Of a DNA stretch of 64,000 nucleotides, positions 1 to 11,913 are shown piece after piece (within the stretch, counting starts at the first letter, position 1; the number at the start of each line of letters is the position of its first letter). Source of the DNA: Spongilla lacustris (taxonomy: Eukaryota > Porifera > Demospongiae > Spongillida > Spongillidae). The DNA lies in NCBI GenBank assembly GCA_949361645.1, contig OX442417.1:1190164-1254163 (forward strand), given 5' to 3'. The translations under genes were made by a program, and so were the position numbers. The notes beneath the pieces were generated by a model. The model was not told the origin of the DNA. It made no database searches and saw only the letters and a list, made by a program, of their open reading frames with translations.

Positions 1-1915
1 ACATAAAAAATATAGTCAGGTGTGTACCTCTCCAGGATACCAGGCAACTCACTTTGAGCCTTCCTCACACCTTCCTGGTCTGCACCACCTGCTTCCCCAT
101 GCAGGCGCACACAGAATACCCCTTCCATCTAGCAAGCCATCCTTGGCTTAGTACCAGCTTGCCATCAATAGTTAAGTCATCTTTATCTGAGCTGAGTGAT
201 AGCAATTGTAGGGGTAGTGTCAGCCAATGGATCTGAAGGAGGCGTGGCTGACGATAAACAGAGCTGAATACGTGGCCGATCAGATGATAGAGGTGTAGCT
301 GCTGAGAGGCTAGTCTCGTAGCCAGACCCAAGTACTCAGCTGCGAATGGATTACATCACAGACCCAAGTATGTCACAGCCGGAGCCGAGGGCTAAGTAGA
401 AATAGTTCGCGTAAATTTGAATGATTGCTCAGTAATATGTCTTATATACCTTTAAACCAAGTCCTTCATCGAGCAGAGGCCATCTAGGACCACGTCTTTT
501 CATCGTCGTAGGTGAAATATTTTTTCTTACAGATTTTCCCACCTTGTAGCGGCTTTCCAGTCTTGCCCTTGAACCGTTCGAGCTCAGCAACAAGTTCTCC
601 TGTTTGAACCTTTCGACGAGCAAGCTCCACAGATGACTATTTAAAATTTTATTTATATAAAAGAACAGGTTTGTGTTGATTCATTATGGGAATTCAAGCG
701 GGCCATTTGTAAAGAACAAGTATGTTGGCCTTCGAAAGTCTATTGTTCTTACAAGCGCGTTGATCTTGCAAAGGTCTATTGTTCTTGCAAGTGCAAGTTT
801 ACAAGTACATGTTTAAAAATTTAATATGATGTAAGATTTGTAGACAGAAAACGAGGAATTATCACAGAATTTCATGCATCACATCATGCAGTATGACATG
901 CTCACTTGCTATCACTGGCATCACTAAACCACATCATAATCAAATGATTTCATTTAAACAGCTAAGGTCTCTGAAAGTTCTGGCACATCCGCACACACAC
1001 CCCCGGCCGCACATGTCATACACAAGAACCTCCATCACAACTACATGTAGGATTCAAAGCCCTCATCTCTTGACTGAAGATACTCATACATTTTTCAAAG
1101 CCAGTAGCACTGAAGGCATCATAATTGCCATAAATGTCTGTCCCTGATGTGAGTATGTGGGGTGTGTGGATTAAAGTAATTGGCCATTCACACCAAATAT
1201 GCTTACCAGATTGCCTGCCACTGTCACATGTGGTGGGAAAAAGGACCACCACTGAGTACAGCACAGAATAGGTAAATCGTATCCCTTGTATCCAGCTGTG
1301 TTGGGGCAAATAGTTGGAAAAGGAAGTGAAGAGGGGAAGGAAGAAGAGGAGAGGAGAGAGTAAGGGGAGGGAGGATGGCGAGAAGGGGAGAGGAAGAGAG
1401 AAGATAAGAGGAGGGGATAGCAAGCACAACCACACCAAGATAAGCAGTGCACCCATCAGCAACATATCCATGGGACATGACACAGACAAACATGCACCCA
1501 CCTTTCCAGACTCTGTGGTCCACCCCTCATCCTGGTGGGATGGTATTCCCTTTCCTCTTCTCCATGTCCACCTAATAACATCAGCCAAGAACAGCTCACA
1601 TCTGGCAGACACACACATATGAACAAATACAACATCAGAGCAGCATTGTTTTGCTTGTGGCCATGTCAAGAATAAAGCTGTCCTCATTGGAAGCTTTTGG
1701 TTTAGCAAATACTATGGGGGTGCTTTGTGAATGATATGACTTATGGGGTTACCAGTGCAGCCAGAATGAGCAGTATCTGATTTGCTCTGGTGGGGACCAC
1801 CAGAGGACACGCATTTGTGAAGGATATTCCCAAATGTTTATACATATGAATGGTCCTACCAGCAGGCCATCTTTGAGAGCTTGATAGCGTTTTGGGCTAT
1901 TCCAATACAACATGT
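1..1915. other. Gene-free stretch
   Basis: No gene is supported here. Positions 311-330 hold one terminus of the TAGTCTCG-type foldback repeat described at 45931. Positions 1316-1420 are an almost pure purine tract (GGAAG/GAGAG-rich), which leaves several overlapping minus-strand frames open without any protein-like composition. The remainder is AT-rich unique-looking sequence with no splice-bounded exon that I could find. Confidence 0.5.
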
Positions 1916-1918
1916 ATT

Positions 1919-2072
1919 TAACCGCACACCCCTGTGGGTGACAATAAATGGTGTCCAGGGGGGGAATCTAAGGAATATGTCCAGGAGGGTGGAGATTACA
2001 ATGCCTATCTCAGTTAGGGGGGGGGGTCCGAGTATGTTAGAAATTATTGACATCCATAATAGGGATGTACGA
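1919..2072. mobile_element. Foldback MITE, family F1, copy 1
   Basis: The left arm holds CACCCCTGTGGGTGACAATA and the right arm holds its imperfect reverse complement, near TTGACATCCATAATAGGG. The sequence just inside the left arm (AATGGTGTCCAGGGG) recurs at 57207 and 60891, where the same pair of arms is seen. It is a short inverted-repeat element with no coding capacity. The superfamily is not recognised. This is the most diverged of the three copies. Confidence 0.5.
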
Positions 2073-2162
2073 TTAAATAATGCATGGAGGTGAGGAGGAA
2101 TGCAAATCATTTATTCTCTCGTCATTAGGTGGCTCACTTGTGCACTCCACCCATGGCCACCC

Positions 2163-2186
2163 TAGTCTCGTACCCAGACCCATGAT
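2163..2186 (+). repeat. Solo terminus of the TAGTCTCG foldback family
   Basis: TAGTCTCGTACCCAGACC at 2163-2180 matches the arm of the complete foldback element at 45931-46048. No opposite arm is found nearby, so this is a solo end or a truncated copy. Confidence 0.6.
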
Positions 2187-2339
2187 TTCACAGCAGCAGA
2201 TGGATTACATCACCGCTATGCGAAAAGATACCCAACAAAAGTCGTCCTGAGCACCATTTGATGTTTGCAATCGAATCGGTGCTAAACAATGTCACATGGG
2301 GCTAGAATACGTCAGCGTGATAATGTCATGGTGTCAGTT

Positions 2340-3175
2340 TTAATAGGAGTACAACGAAATGAATCGCTGTAAGCTTTGTGTTGCTCCCATCTTGGTTGGA
2401 AAAAACAGAAGGCAGCACGTAGATGCGACAAGTTTTTCCAGTTGAAACAGGAGGGGAAAAGCGTAGACCAGTTTGTGACTGAAATTTGCAAGCAAGTGAA
2501 GGATTGTGAATTCGGGGATATTAGGGACAACTTGATGCTTCACGTATTGATTCGAGGCTTGGAGAGTGATAGAATGCGGAGACAGTTAATTGAGACTGAA
2601 AACATAGACCTGGAGAATGCAATCAGAATGTGTCAAGCTATGGAAGCCACTGCAGCAGACATGCAGTCTTTGGGGGTAAAGACAGAGTTGGGGAAAAAGG
2701 TTGCAGCGATTGATTCCAGGAATTCGACAAGAGGTACCCCTTATTTTGCAACTGGGCAGAGCAAACCTAAAGGACGTAGTGCAGGACCTGGAAAGAGAGA
2801 GCCACAGAAATTGGAGGTATGTGAAACTGGAGGTGAAATGGATGGTACCAGCTGCTCACACTGTGGTCTGAGTCATCCACCAAGATGGTGTCCTGCATAT
2901 CGTCAACAGTGCAAAAAGATGTTTGCCCTATAATCACTTTGCAAGAAACGGGGAACTGTGGACTCAGTGTTGTTAATAACAGTAAAGAAAGTGGGAAAGA
3001 AACTTCTTGCTAAAGTGTCATTCAGATGATGTGACGTAGAGGTTGACTGTTAGTTGGACACAGCAGCATTCTGCAACGTGTTGACTACGGCCAATTATGA
3101 AAAACTGGGATGCCCACCTGTTGAGACCAGTGGAACCAACCTCACCATGTATGACGTGGGTCAGTGAAGTATCCA
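2340..3175 (+). pseudogene. Ty3/gypsy retrotransposon relic: gag C-terminal half, zinc knuckles and start of protease
   Basis: A 185-codon open stretch (2376-2933) reads as the end of a Ty3/gypsy gag: a helical part with FFQLKQEGKSVDQFV and CEFGDIRDNL, followed by a basic linker and a zinc knuckle spaced C-x2-C-x3-H-x4-C near codon 160. The second knuckle follows directly, but in another frame after a small indel at about 2918. At 3042-3165 the retroviral-type aspartic protease active-site region is recognisable around LDTAAFCNVL, where the usual DTGA glycine has become alanine, with stops just upstream. Reverse transcriptase, RNase H, integrase and LTRs are absent here. The fragment is dead: it has frameshifts, stops and a changed active site. 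Gag family assignment is by motif spacing and general sequence character. Confidence 0.8.
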
Positions 3176-3476
3176 AGCGGCAACTGGATGAAGCTGTGGG
3201 TCAAAGTAACGACTCATGCACCAACTAAATTAATAAGGAATCTTGTGTCTGTATTTTTCACACCATCTGTGATGGCTTTGTCTAGTTGTGGGGACACAAG
3301 ACAATTTTCGGCGATAAACAAAGATATCGTTGCTGCTTGCATACACAAAAATCAAATCGCTTGAACACTTATTTATACCCTTATTACATACAGGATTTGT
3401 GCAGTTGAAGCACAAGGTCAATAGCAGCATACTGGTGGATGCAATAAATGATATGTATGCCAACTTTTGTCGTAAG

Positions 3477-3538
3477 AGCAACAAGGACAACAGTAACAAG
3501 GACAACAGTAACAAGGACAACAGTAACAAGGACAACAC
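3477..3538 (+). repeat. 15-bp tandem repeat, about 4 copies
   Basis: The unit AACAAGGACAACAGT is repeated four times, the last copy slightly altered. The period is a multiple of three, so short frames through it stay open. No gene is associated. Confidence 0.9.
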
Positions 3539-3944
3539 TAACACAGTCATCCAATGCCTAAGTAAACCTTTTAGCTAGCTTTATTTGGAACTGTCTGCTT
3601 TTGTATTCACCTGATGTTGAATTACATCTCATTGTACCTACTTCGATTAATCCTGCATGGATAAAGCATGCATATTAATTACATGTACATGTATGAATGA
3701 ATATTAATGAACATCATCTCCACAACCTTGTTTTTGACTAACTAAAACTTAGCAAAAGGTTGTAACAAGCTGGGAACACATCCTAGTGACAAGCCAATAA
3801 CAAGCTTGTTTACATGGTACGTACAACCTTGTAAACAAGGTAGCTGCAAGCTTGTCACAAGCTAGCCATTTTTACTTGGGTATCAACAAGAATCTTGTCT
3901 AGTGGTAATCAATTTGCAGCTGTTACCTCTATTGTGCTCTGAGA

Positions 3945-4330
3945 TAGCCACTATTTCATTTGCTGCAAAGTGCAGTCACAGTTCAGCTGACTATGTACAG
4001 GAATATGCAAAAGAAGCACTTTCACTAGGGTTGCTTTTGCTGCAATTTAAGGATGTGGTTCACGAAGGGGATGGTGTCAGAGTGCTGCAATGATTTTTTT
4101 CCCTCTTCTTTTGTGTGACAGGACATACAAACTATTGCCGTGAAGCATTCAACTTTCATATGCAATACCATTACACACTGACTCCCAGATGTGCTGAGCA
4201 GATGTGGTGGGGTCGCTTTATCAGTAGTAAGGGTGGACCAGGAGGTAACATTTCAACAGATTTGTATATGGAGCACCTTAATAGGATCTTGAAAGAGACA
4301 GTCAATCACCTTGGTGCTCCATAGTAAGCG
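3945..4330 (+). pseudogene. DUF6589-type gene fragment (3' exon region), copy 1
   Basis: Two short open pieces match the last exon of the minus-strand gene at 47984-48961 in order. The first holds YAKEALSLGLL and FKDVVHEGDG (the intact gene has YATEVMSLGLL and FKDAVREGDG). The second runs from TGHTNYC to MEHLNRILKETVNHLGA (intact gene MEHLNRLCKDAISHLGA). A stop falls at about 4090, and the frame is lost after 4320, where the intact gene continues for over 100 codons. It is a diverged, broken paralogue. Other pieces of a related copy lie at 4658 and 7745, in an order that does not match the intact gene, so the locus is rearranged. Confidence 0.75.
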
Positions 4331-4657
4331 TTGTAGAGCAGTACTGATCAATCTAGCATGCAAATGCAGGCTATCAGCGAGGGGCGCTAAGAAATCCCTG
4401 CCTTTTCATATTTTTGCTGTAAAGGACAGAATCAATTTCAGTCATCTAAATAGCAATGCTGAAATGGTTTGTCTTGATTATACCAACTTTGGTGTATTCT
4501 GCCCAAATGTAGATGATGAGGCCAATCTTAAAGTTTGAAACACTTGTTGGTGGAACATATTCCTGGTATTTAACATTTGTTTACATATGTGACACAAACG
4601 TCAACTGTGGTAAGTACTTCTGGACTACATGGTATACTATTTATGTGATTCCATTTT

Positions 4658-4825
4658 GCAGGTCCCATTATAGGTGTCGTTCAAAAAGAAATGAGAACAT
4701 CCTGAATGATATGGCTGATATTCAGGATGAATTACATATACGTGTACCCAAGACCACCAGCATCCAGAGCTATGATACTTGTGCAGAGGATGGAGGCACC
4801 AGAACAGTTGATGTCACTATTTAAT
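4658..4825 (+). pseudogene. DUF6589-type gene fragment (start of a middle exon)
   Basis: An acceptor-like TTTTGCAG is followed by a segment whose product resembles the start of the 49351-49031 exon of the intact gene: NENILNDMADIQDELH here against NENKLDDMMDILDGLH there. The first codons (VPL) are in a different frame from the rest, so a small indel has occurred at about 4675. A stop ends the match at 4825. The same fragment is present in the second duplicate at 11520-11677. Confidence 0.7.
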
Positions 4826-5375
4826 CATTTCAGCTATGTGGCACAAAATTTTCAAGACGGTCGAATCTAAAAACCCACATAACAGGAGAGTAGCTTGTTC
4901 CCCATATAAATATGTGGTATAACAGGGAAAGTACATACGATAACACCTGGATACACCATCAACTATGTTAGGATCTTTTCCAATGCACTACGGTTGTATC
5001 AAGGGGTACATTTTTCTGGCTTGTATCTACATCGCTTAAGCAAACATGCCCCAGAATTGTTTTGGATTCAGGTTGGGATTAAGGTTCCAGGTGATGGGAG
5101 AAGAGGCTGATTGCTTCACTAAATTCAAAACGGCATTCACTTTTTGCACCTCACTTCTAGCAGAACTGCAGGTGGAGGAAAGACGAAGGGTATAGGTTAA
5201 TTATTGTGGAGTGTTCTATGAATTTTTGCTTGCTTTATCTAGATATTTGGCATTGAGCCGTGTGGGGTGTATCCTGCAATGCCAGCTACATTTTTTTTTG
5301 CCAGTCCTCAAGACAAGTACATGTATTGAGGATGCCCCAAATTATCACCATGTTGCTTTGCAGGTAAATTAAATT

Positions 5376-5582
5376 GTGCAGCTTATTACTTTACTTAGTT
5401 CATGTATGGGTACAGTTTTCGACTTCAGAGAAAGTACTGTGGAACGGATCCTTATGGGACCTCCTAATAACACATACAAAGGATTCCAAGAGTGGCTGAA
5501 GACAAAGTATGCTAATGGTGTTCTGAAACTCCAACAGTTGGAAGCCATTAGCAATGAAGATATGTCCCCAACTAGTGGTCCT
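5376..5582 (+). pseudogene. Conserved unrecognised exon-like ORF, copy 1
   Basis: An open segment with protein-like composition (ERILMGPPNNTYKGFQEWL, then KLQQLEAISNEDMSP) is shared at high identity with 13206-13412. The two copies differ mostly at silent or conservative positions within this stretch. It is preceded by a TTTGCAG-type acceptor at 5357-5363. I do not recognise the family, and it is not part of the intact DUF6589-type gene in this window. In this copy the frame runs on to a stop at 5643 in sequence not shared with the other copy. Confidence 0.45.
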
Positions 5583-7744
5583 GCAGCAGTTGAGTATGCT
5601 GCTTCTCAGAACACTCCAATAAGATTCTCCACTGTACCTGGATGACGTGGAGAAAAGCTAGATACAGAACTGTTTATTTTTCCATGCACTCGTCATCGAT
5701 TCACTAATCATTCATGTACACATCATCAATTGTATTTATTTTTCACTCTGGCTTGCATTCACAATCAAATCATCTTTGAGTTGAGATTACATTTTTCAAA
5801 TGGTACATATATGAGTCATAAAGGAACAGCTATGATACTTAATGTCTGGCAGATATTGCAACAGAATGGATAGCAACAACATGTAATGTAATATGAAGTA
5901 CGTAGCATTTTAAAAAGTGTATGTTACATCCATGGTACAGATGTTGGAAGATTATCTTAAAGCAATAGAAAGAAAAATTCGGCCATGAAGGACACCACCA
6001 GGTGGCAGGTTACTAACATCAGCTCTTGGATGGAGGCATGGAACATATTTGCGGCCACTCGCATCCAGACGGCACCACAAACAGCTCTAGAGCTACATTG
6101 ACTGCAAATATGTAAAATGATGACATCATAGAATGATGAAGTAGAGACAAAGAACATTTCAACCAAACATGGGTTACGATTCCAAGTTGCAAATTGTTTG
6201 CACATAACTAAATACTTTGCTTGAGAAACTGCACCAAAGTATGTCCAGAAGTGTATTATCCATGCATAAAATCATTGAATGGAATGGGTAAATACATAAG
6301 GGAGTTTCTGGCTGTCTTTTCATAGTTCGTTAACATTATTGTTGAATATATCCCACCATTTTGTACCAATTGCAATTGAGACCTCAGGTGCCCTTGGCCC
6401 TGATGCTCTCAGTTTGCTCACTGATATCAGCAGAAGTCAGAAGAGGATGACACATGATCCCCAGTCCCTCTCATTCCTTCTCTAAAGAGTATCCATTGCA
6501 CTACAGTACGGCAATGCTGCCTCTGTATTGGGCACCACAAGTAGCGTGTAGTGTATATAGTGTATGACTTATGATACTTTTGGTCAATAATGTAACGGTC
6601 CTGCAGGTATTATTAAATGCTATTTATATTTACTCACTCACAGCAGCAAGAGTTTTTCTGCCAGGGCCAGTTTATATCAATGTCTGTAGCTCATACAAGT
6701 GTGGATGTGAAGAGTTGGGTCCACAAGGGGGACATCTAAGTCATTACTTATTCATGATTTGTCTGATAACGGTGGACACAGAAGAGCTCAATTGAAAGTG
6801 ATGAAAATGCCACTGGTGCACGGTTAGATACAGGGTGGATTCCACCTGCCACTATCCAATATTGTGTTCGAATCAAAAGAGTAACTCAACACCTGCATAA
6901 GTGATTACTTGTCTGATAAAAGATGGACCAATTCATTGATTGCCTAATAATATTAGGTGCATATGCAATGGTCAAAAAGCATCCAGTACAACTGCAAGAA
7001 TTTGATTTTCATGTTTTGAAGATAGTGTTTTGGGAATGAGTTAATAACCCATTGCTGTAGGACTATTTGTGTGCACGTAGATCAATACATCTACATGACT
7101 GTGAAGGTAGTGCTTTAATTGATATACAGTTTATTACTATCGTGGTTTGCAGAGGGTATTGAGATGGAAGGTGATTGCAGGGAGATGTACTGACATTTTT
7201 CACTGGAACATCTCCTTAGAGGATTGAAAAAAGTTTCATTCCTTCATGACGCAGGATCAACGTTCTCAACAGCATCAATATGCGCATTATGGTTTATGGT
7301 TGCATGTTATCTCATGCAGTGTGTTGAATAACAACTGGACATCAGACATTTTCTTATCAATTATGCAGCTTGTCCGGGTGATACGGTGCTGGGCATGAAT
7401 GATGCCAGCACAAGATACTGATTAAGAGCAATCAATTTCAGATGATTTTGCACATGTGCTACAGCCTAATTACTGGATATGTCAGCACCAAATATGTATG
7501 GAGCAGCTAAGAGCATCAGCGGTCCAGTCCATCTATGAAGCGAGCAGCGGATTCACCATTGGAGAGCGAGAGTTCGACGTGTAAAATCTTTATCAACAGC
7601 TTTGAGGTGCCATTAGTGAAGGCTAGTATTGATACACATCTAATCAAACAAGAGTAGAAAAGCAATAAGACTGTTGACATATGTGTAGAAAATGAAACTA
7701 GAGTAGTTGATATGTATATCCATCATTTCAGACATATATATTAT

Positions 7745-7885
7745 AAGGGGGTGATCAGCTGATAGTTGCTAGAATCCGAGGTACCCAGAGTGTTTTGTCT
7801 AACTCTGAAGATGGAAGTGAACGCCTGGAAGGATTGATACCCGTCATTGAAGATTGGATTGGCTGGATTGAACTGACAGAATCTG
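7745..7885 (+). pseudogene. DUF6589-type gene fragment (end of a middle exon)
   Basis: One frame reads GDQLIVARIRGTQSV, then ERLEGLIPVIEDW. It matches the intact minus-strand exon at 49351-49031, which has GDQVTAARVRGSQSI and RLDAFIPVVEDW. The fragment begins after a CATTTCAG acceptor-like site near 7731 but with extra bases, and it is lost after the conserved tryptophan. It belongs to the same decayed locus as 3945-4825 but lies 3 kb away. Confidence 0.7.
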
Positions 7886-8861
7886 AAAACCTAACCAACC
7901 CCTTGATTGATTAATAACGATTTAAATATTAATCCAAGCGAATGCTATTCATTGTGCGTAAATTGGACTTGAATCTCTAGAATGACTAGTGATATGCGAC
8001 ATTGGAATTTCTGGCCAGTGAAGTGTTTGAAGTAATTGAGCGTATTGAATGTTATGAGGCAGGTACATCATATCCCTTTTGCTGTCACTTGCTTAAGTAA
8101 ATATATGATACAGAAAAAAAAAAATTAATGTGCCCAGGCACTTGTCATGTCAAACGAGAGTGTACTGAAGTGCTCGGAAGAAAAGCCAAAGCAGCAGCTG
8201 CCCTCAGGCAAAAAAAAGAGGGCAGAAAGCATGGATGAAAAAATGGGGAATGCCATGGCCACTATCTGATAGTAAGGAGCAATGGGGACGAATGAGCAAT
8301 GAACTCCTAATTAAATAGCAGCTGTAAGCTAGAATTTGTTGAAGGAAGAGAGCTGGAGCCAGAAACTCCTCACAAAACAGTAGCCTCACTAGGTGGCAGC
8401 ACACAAGGTGGGGGTGAGGAATCTGGATGGTGAAGGCAACCACCAAAGGGATAGGCTTATAAAGCTGCACAGACCTACATGGGTTAAGGAGTTATTCTTT
8501 TCCTTATAAACTGCTCAAAAGTTATCCCTAAAAGAAACCAGTGACTGGGTTATGGAGCAAACGCCCAGTGTATTTTGCTCAAATGGCAACCCTCTCATGT
8601 CCTTGACAGCCTGAAGCAATAGGAGAGAGAGGATAAGGCCCCTAACATTTCATAATGCCGAGTCTGACATAAAAACTTATATCCTCCCAGCTTCTAGACT
8701 ATAATGAGGGTCACCCAGATGATGAAAGACCAGGGCAGATGGGTTTCTCCTATGAAGTGAAGGATGGTCCAGCTGTTGGGCCATTTATGTGACAGTAATA
8801 CTCCCCAATCTTCATCAGCTGGAGGTTCCCGGTGTACTGCAGATGTACAGTGAGGGACTGT

Positions 8862-9010
8862 CATGGACGCTGCTAGACAGAAACTGCAGAAATACATGGC
8901 AGACGTGAAGAAGTGTCTGATTGACATTGCCCATGCGAGCCATCACTTAGACAGACTATTTGACCAAAGCAGCCAACAAGCTCTCCAGGGGACTCACAGT
9001 GGAACCCCGG
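8862..9010 (+). pseudogene. Unrecognised helical protein fragment upstream of R1 copy 1
   Basis: A 49-codon open stretch (RQKLQKYMADVKKCLIDIAH, then HHLDRLFDQSSQQALQG) has coding-like composition and strong helical character. It ends at a stop just before the R1 sequence that starts at 9059. The adjoining frame continues with an acidic DADEETEAEWREQ segment. The fragment may be an upstream exon of the same R1 gene family, but it has no second copy in the window to confirm this. Confidence 0.35.
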
Positions 9011-9058
9011 ATGATCCTGGTTGATGCAGACGAAGAAACTGAAGCAGAATGGAGAGAG

Positions 9059-10290
9059 CAAACAAGGTTAAACACCCTTGCCTAAATGGAGATAGCTAAA
9101 CATCACTACTGCAAGGAAAACTGCACGAATAGCCAATAAGCAAAAGGCATTGAAGGGCTCATATGAGGAACTGCTGAAAAGTGCTGAACTGGAGGCCCAG
9201 AATATCAAGAGAGATAGAGATGAGGCCTCTCAATCAAACTAGAAGGGCGCCTGGCAAAGTACCAGAGAACAGAGAGTCACAAGTATGAAATCGACCACAC
9301 ATGCACTAACCTACATGTACCTAAAAGAGCTCAACACTTTCAGAAGTCCTAACCAGGACAACCACTGACAGAGAAGAGACTAGTACAGACCCAGGGGCAA
9401 ACCCAACACACCACAACAGACGTGGAGGACAACAGAAGAAATAAATACGAGATACAAATGTTCCGTATTCCATTGTAATAGTGTGGTTTGAAGCTCTAAT
9501 GATAAAAGACAATTCACTGCAGAGGGAAAGTTGGCAGGGGAAGTACAAGTGATTTGGGCAGGAGAAACAGGTACATGTCACATCACAACGGACTACAGAA
9601 AGTACTGGTACTGTTCATTCAGTGCATTACTCTGGTCCTGTATAGGAAGTGATTAAAAGTACCCAAACTTAATATTTCTCTGCCTCCTGCACAGCTGAGC
9701 TTCAGCCAATAGATTTATTGTATAATTATGCCTTTAAAATTGGTGCAGCCACTCTCTTTGCTTTTTGGTTGCGCCAGGTAGCTCAGGAAAAGCTTTCAAG
9801 AGGTGTATCCCAAGACAAACTTATGTTTGACCTTAGTTTTTTGAAAAGACTCCCTTTGTAAAATGTTCGGATCCCCCCCCCCCCCCCCCATCCCTCTCAA
9901 AATCCACCCCTGCAGTTAGCTTACAAAACATTGCAGGGTGTGCGGCGGGTGGTTGGTGGCAGCAAAGAAGCAAATACAACTCCCTATCTTACAAAAAGGA
10001 GCTTAAACTAGCATTTGGTATCAATGTGATCGTAGCTCATGTTGCCATCGTTCTGCAAACCGAGTAGGCTCTAAATGACACTAAATAAGATGTCAGAAAG
10101 TAAGAAGTGCGCCATGGTTGATGGTTGGAGAGTAGATGGCATTAGTGTATCTTGGGCTACCACAGATGAAGACATTGAAGAACAAGATAGAGGCCAGAGG
10201 CTTGGAGAGACAAAAAACAACTGTTTGTGGTGAAGGGTGGGCGCTGCAAATCCCCTGGTCAGCCTGGTCGTAATACTGCAGCGAGTCATC
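9059..10290 (+). pseudogene. R1 gene-like family, copy 1 (unknown function)
   Basis: R1 is a set of blocks recurring at 9059-10290, 16370-17514, 19007-20570 and 22507-22880. This copy holds block a (coiled-coil, KGSYEELLKSAELEAQ at 9153), block c (9690-9860: AELQPIDLLYNYAFKIGAA, then a hydrophobic TLFAFWL and a polar tail), block d (KLAFGINVIIAQVAI-like hydrophobic segment in the 19007 copy) and block e (MSESKKCAMVDGWRVDGISV, acidic). Block c sits behind a conserved intron-like sequence whose AG falls at 9690-9694. A C-tract interrupts c and d. Stops and frameshifts are present throughout. One or two predicted membrane segments plus a coiled coil suggest a membrane-associated protein. No family is recognised. 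Confidence 0.5.
9869..9889 (+). repeat. C homopolymer
   Basis: About 20 consecutive C residues inside R1 copy 1, at the same position as the 27-base C run in the 19007 copy, between blocks c and d. The shared position suggests the tract predates the duplication. Confidence 0.85.
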
Positions 10291-10746
10291 GGGCATCGCA
10301 GCGCCAGCGCTCCAACAAACGTCTGAAAGTGGAATTTATAAACGTACTCTCTAAGGAGGTCTTGGTGAAGGTATTATACCACTGACCCAAAAACAAGATG
10401 GGGGTATTGCTGTGTTCTAATCTCTACGAAAAAAGTCCCCACTGAACCAACCGAACATTGAGCAGTTGATGGCCGGGGTTTGTCAGAGAGTATGCTCTTT
10501 GGGGACGCCCCCTAATAACGTTCGAACTGAACTTCCTGTTTGTACCGTATACTAAGCTTAATTTTTCCATTTTAAAACAAAACGCGTACGTTCTTTTGCA
10601 TATTCTATGCAAGTGAACACGTGTGCTAGTTTAAATGTCGTCTTCAGTACCCCGAGGTGAGTTATAGTAAGGCAAATCTGACGTTTCCCCACCGTTTAAC
10701 CTTTAGCGCAAAACCGATCGCGAAGAAGACAGCCTACTATGAGAGT

Positions 10747-10935
10747 GAGAACCCCACCTCAAACTGTGAGAACCCCACCTCAAACTGTGAGAACCCCACC
10801 TCAAACTGTGAGAACCCCACCTCAAACTGTGAGAACCCCACCTCAAACTGTGAGAACCCCACCTCAATCTGTGAGAACCCCACCTCAAACTGTGAGAACC
10901 TCACCTCAAACTGTGGAAACCCCAACTCAAGGACA
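10747..10935 (+). repeat. 21-bp minisatellite, about 9 copies
   Basis: The unit reads GAGAACCCCACCTCAAACTG plus T and is repeated nine times with few changes. Because 21 is a multiple of three and the unit has no stop in several frames, long frames run through it on both strands (heptad ENPTSNC on plus, VGFSQFE on minus). Flanking composition and the lack of splice or homology evidence argue that this is a satellite and not a gene. Confidence 0.9.
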
Positions 10936-11519
10936 AGAATCCCCCCGCTGCCGCCCCACACGTGTAAGAAATATGATATACAGTGTACCATGACCTCTGT
11001 ACGTCATGAGATATGTTGCATGCGTATTTTACCTCAGGTAATTGCAGCGAAAGAGATTACAATATATTCCCCCAGCGGGGTTGTACTCTTACACTTATCA
11101 GTAAGCCAATTGTAAAATATTTGTATGCTACTGTTATAATTTTATTTATTTCAGTTGCATACGCAGTTACTAGTAGTAAGTGATTTATTACGTTGCAGTG
11201 TTCAACTAAGTTTGTATTTTGTCTTCATATATATAGCGACTGTCAAATTCATATTCAGCATAAAACAACGTACTGGAAATTATTGTAGGTAGTTTTGTAT
11301 ACATCAATTTCAGTCATCTAAGTAGCAATGCTGAAATGGTTTGTCTTGATTACACCAACTTTGGTGTATTCTGCCCAAATGTAGATGACGAGGCCAATCT
11401 TAAAGTTTGAAACACTTGTTGGTGGAACATATTTAACATTTGTTTACATATGTGACACAAACGTCAACTGTGGTACTTCTGGACTACATGGTATACTATT
11501 TATGTGATTCCATTTTGCA

Positions 11520-11677
11520 GGTCCCATTATAGGAGTCGTTCAAAAAAAAAAGAAGAGAACATCCTGAATGATATGGCTGATATTCAGGATGAATTACATA
11601 TACATGTACCCAAGACCAGCAGCACCCAGAGCTGTGCAGAGGATGGAGGCACCAGAACAGTTGATGTCACTATTTAA
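11520..11677 (+). pseudogene. DUF6589-type gene fragment, duplicate of 4658-4825
   Basis: It has the same TTTTGCAG acceptor context and the same product (NDMADIQDELHIHVPK) as the copy at 4658, with a longer A run after the acceptor and a 12-base deletion inside. It ends at the same stop. It is a relic of the start of one exon. Confidence 0.7.
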
Positions 11678-11913
11678 TCATTTTCAGCTATGTGGCACAA
11701 AATTTTCAAGACGATCGAATCTAAAAACCCACATGACAGGAGAGTAGCTTGTTCCCCATATAAATATGTGGTATAACAGGGAAAAGTACATACAATAACA
11801 CCTGGATACACCAACAACTATGTTAGGATCTTTTCCAATGCACTACGGTTGTATCAAGGGGTACATATTTTTGGCTTGTATCTACATCGCTTTAGCAAAC
11901 ATGCCCCAGAACA

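Larger units (their letters stand above)
4428..7190 (+). repeat. Segmental duplication, copy 1
   Basis: Blocks at about 4428-5050, 5069-5580, 5955-6300 and 6567-7180 recur in the same order and orientation at 11308-11912, 12890-13415, 13764-14110 and 14445-14985, with roughly nine bases in ten identical by eye. Introns and non-coding parts are included, so this is duplication of DNA and not retroposition. Copy 1 lacks the roughly 980-bp block found in copy 2 at 11914-12888. It also differs between 5583 and 5955. Confidence 0.85.

Noticed and set aside
1016..1708. 230-codon minus-strand open frame
   Set aside because: It runs through a 100-base purine tract that gives Leu/Ser/Pro-rich sequence. 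Three overlapping frames are open at the same place, there is no family motif, and no splice partner was found.
2376..2933. Cellular zinc-knuckle protein
   Set aside because: The helical gag region, the double knuckle and the protease remnant right after it identify a Ty3/gypsy relic instead of a host gene.
10657..11115. 152-codon frame with repeated ENPTSNC
   Set aside because: It is created by a 21-bp minisatellite. Frames on the other strand are open for the same reason.
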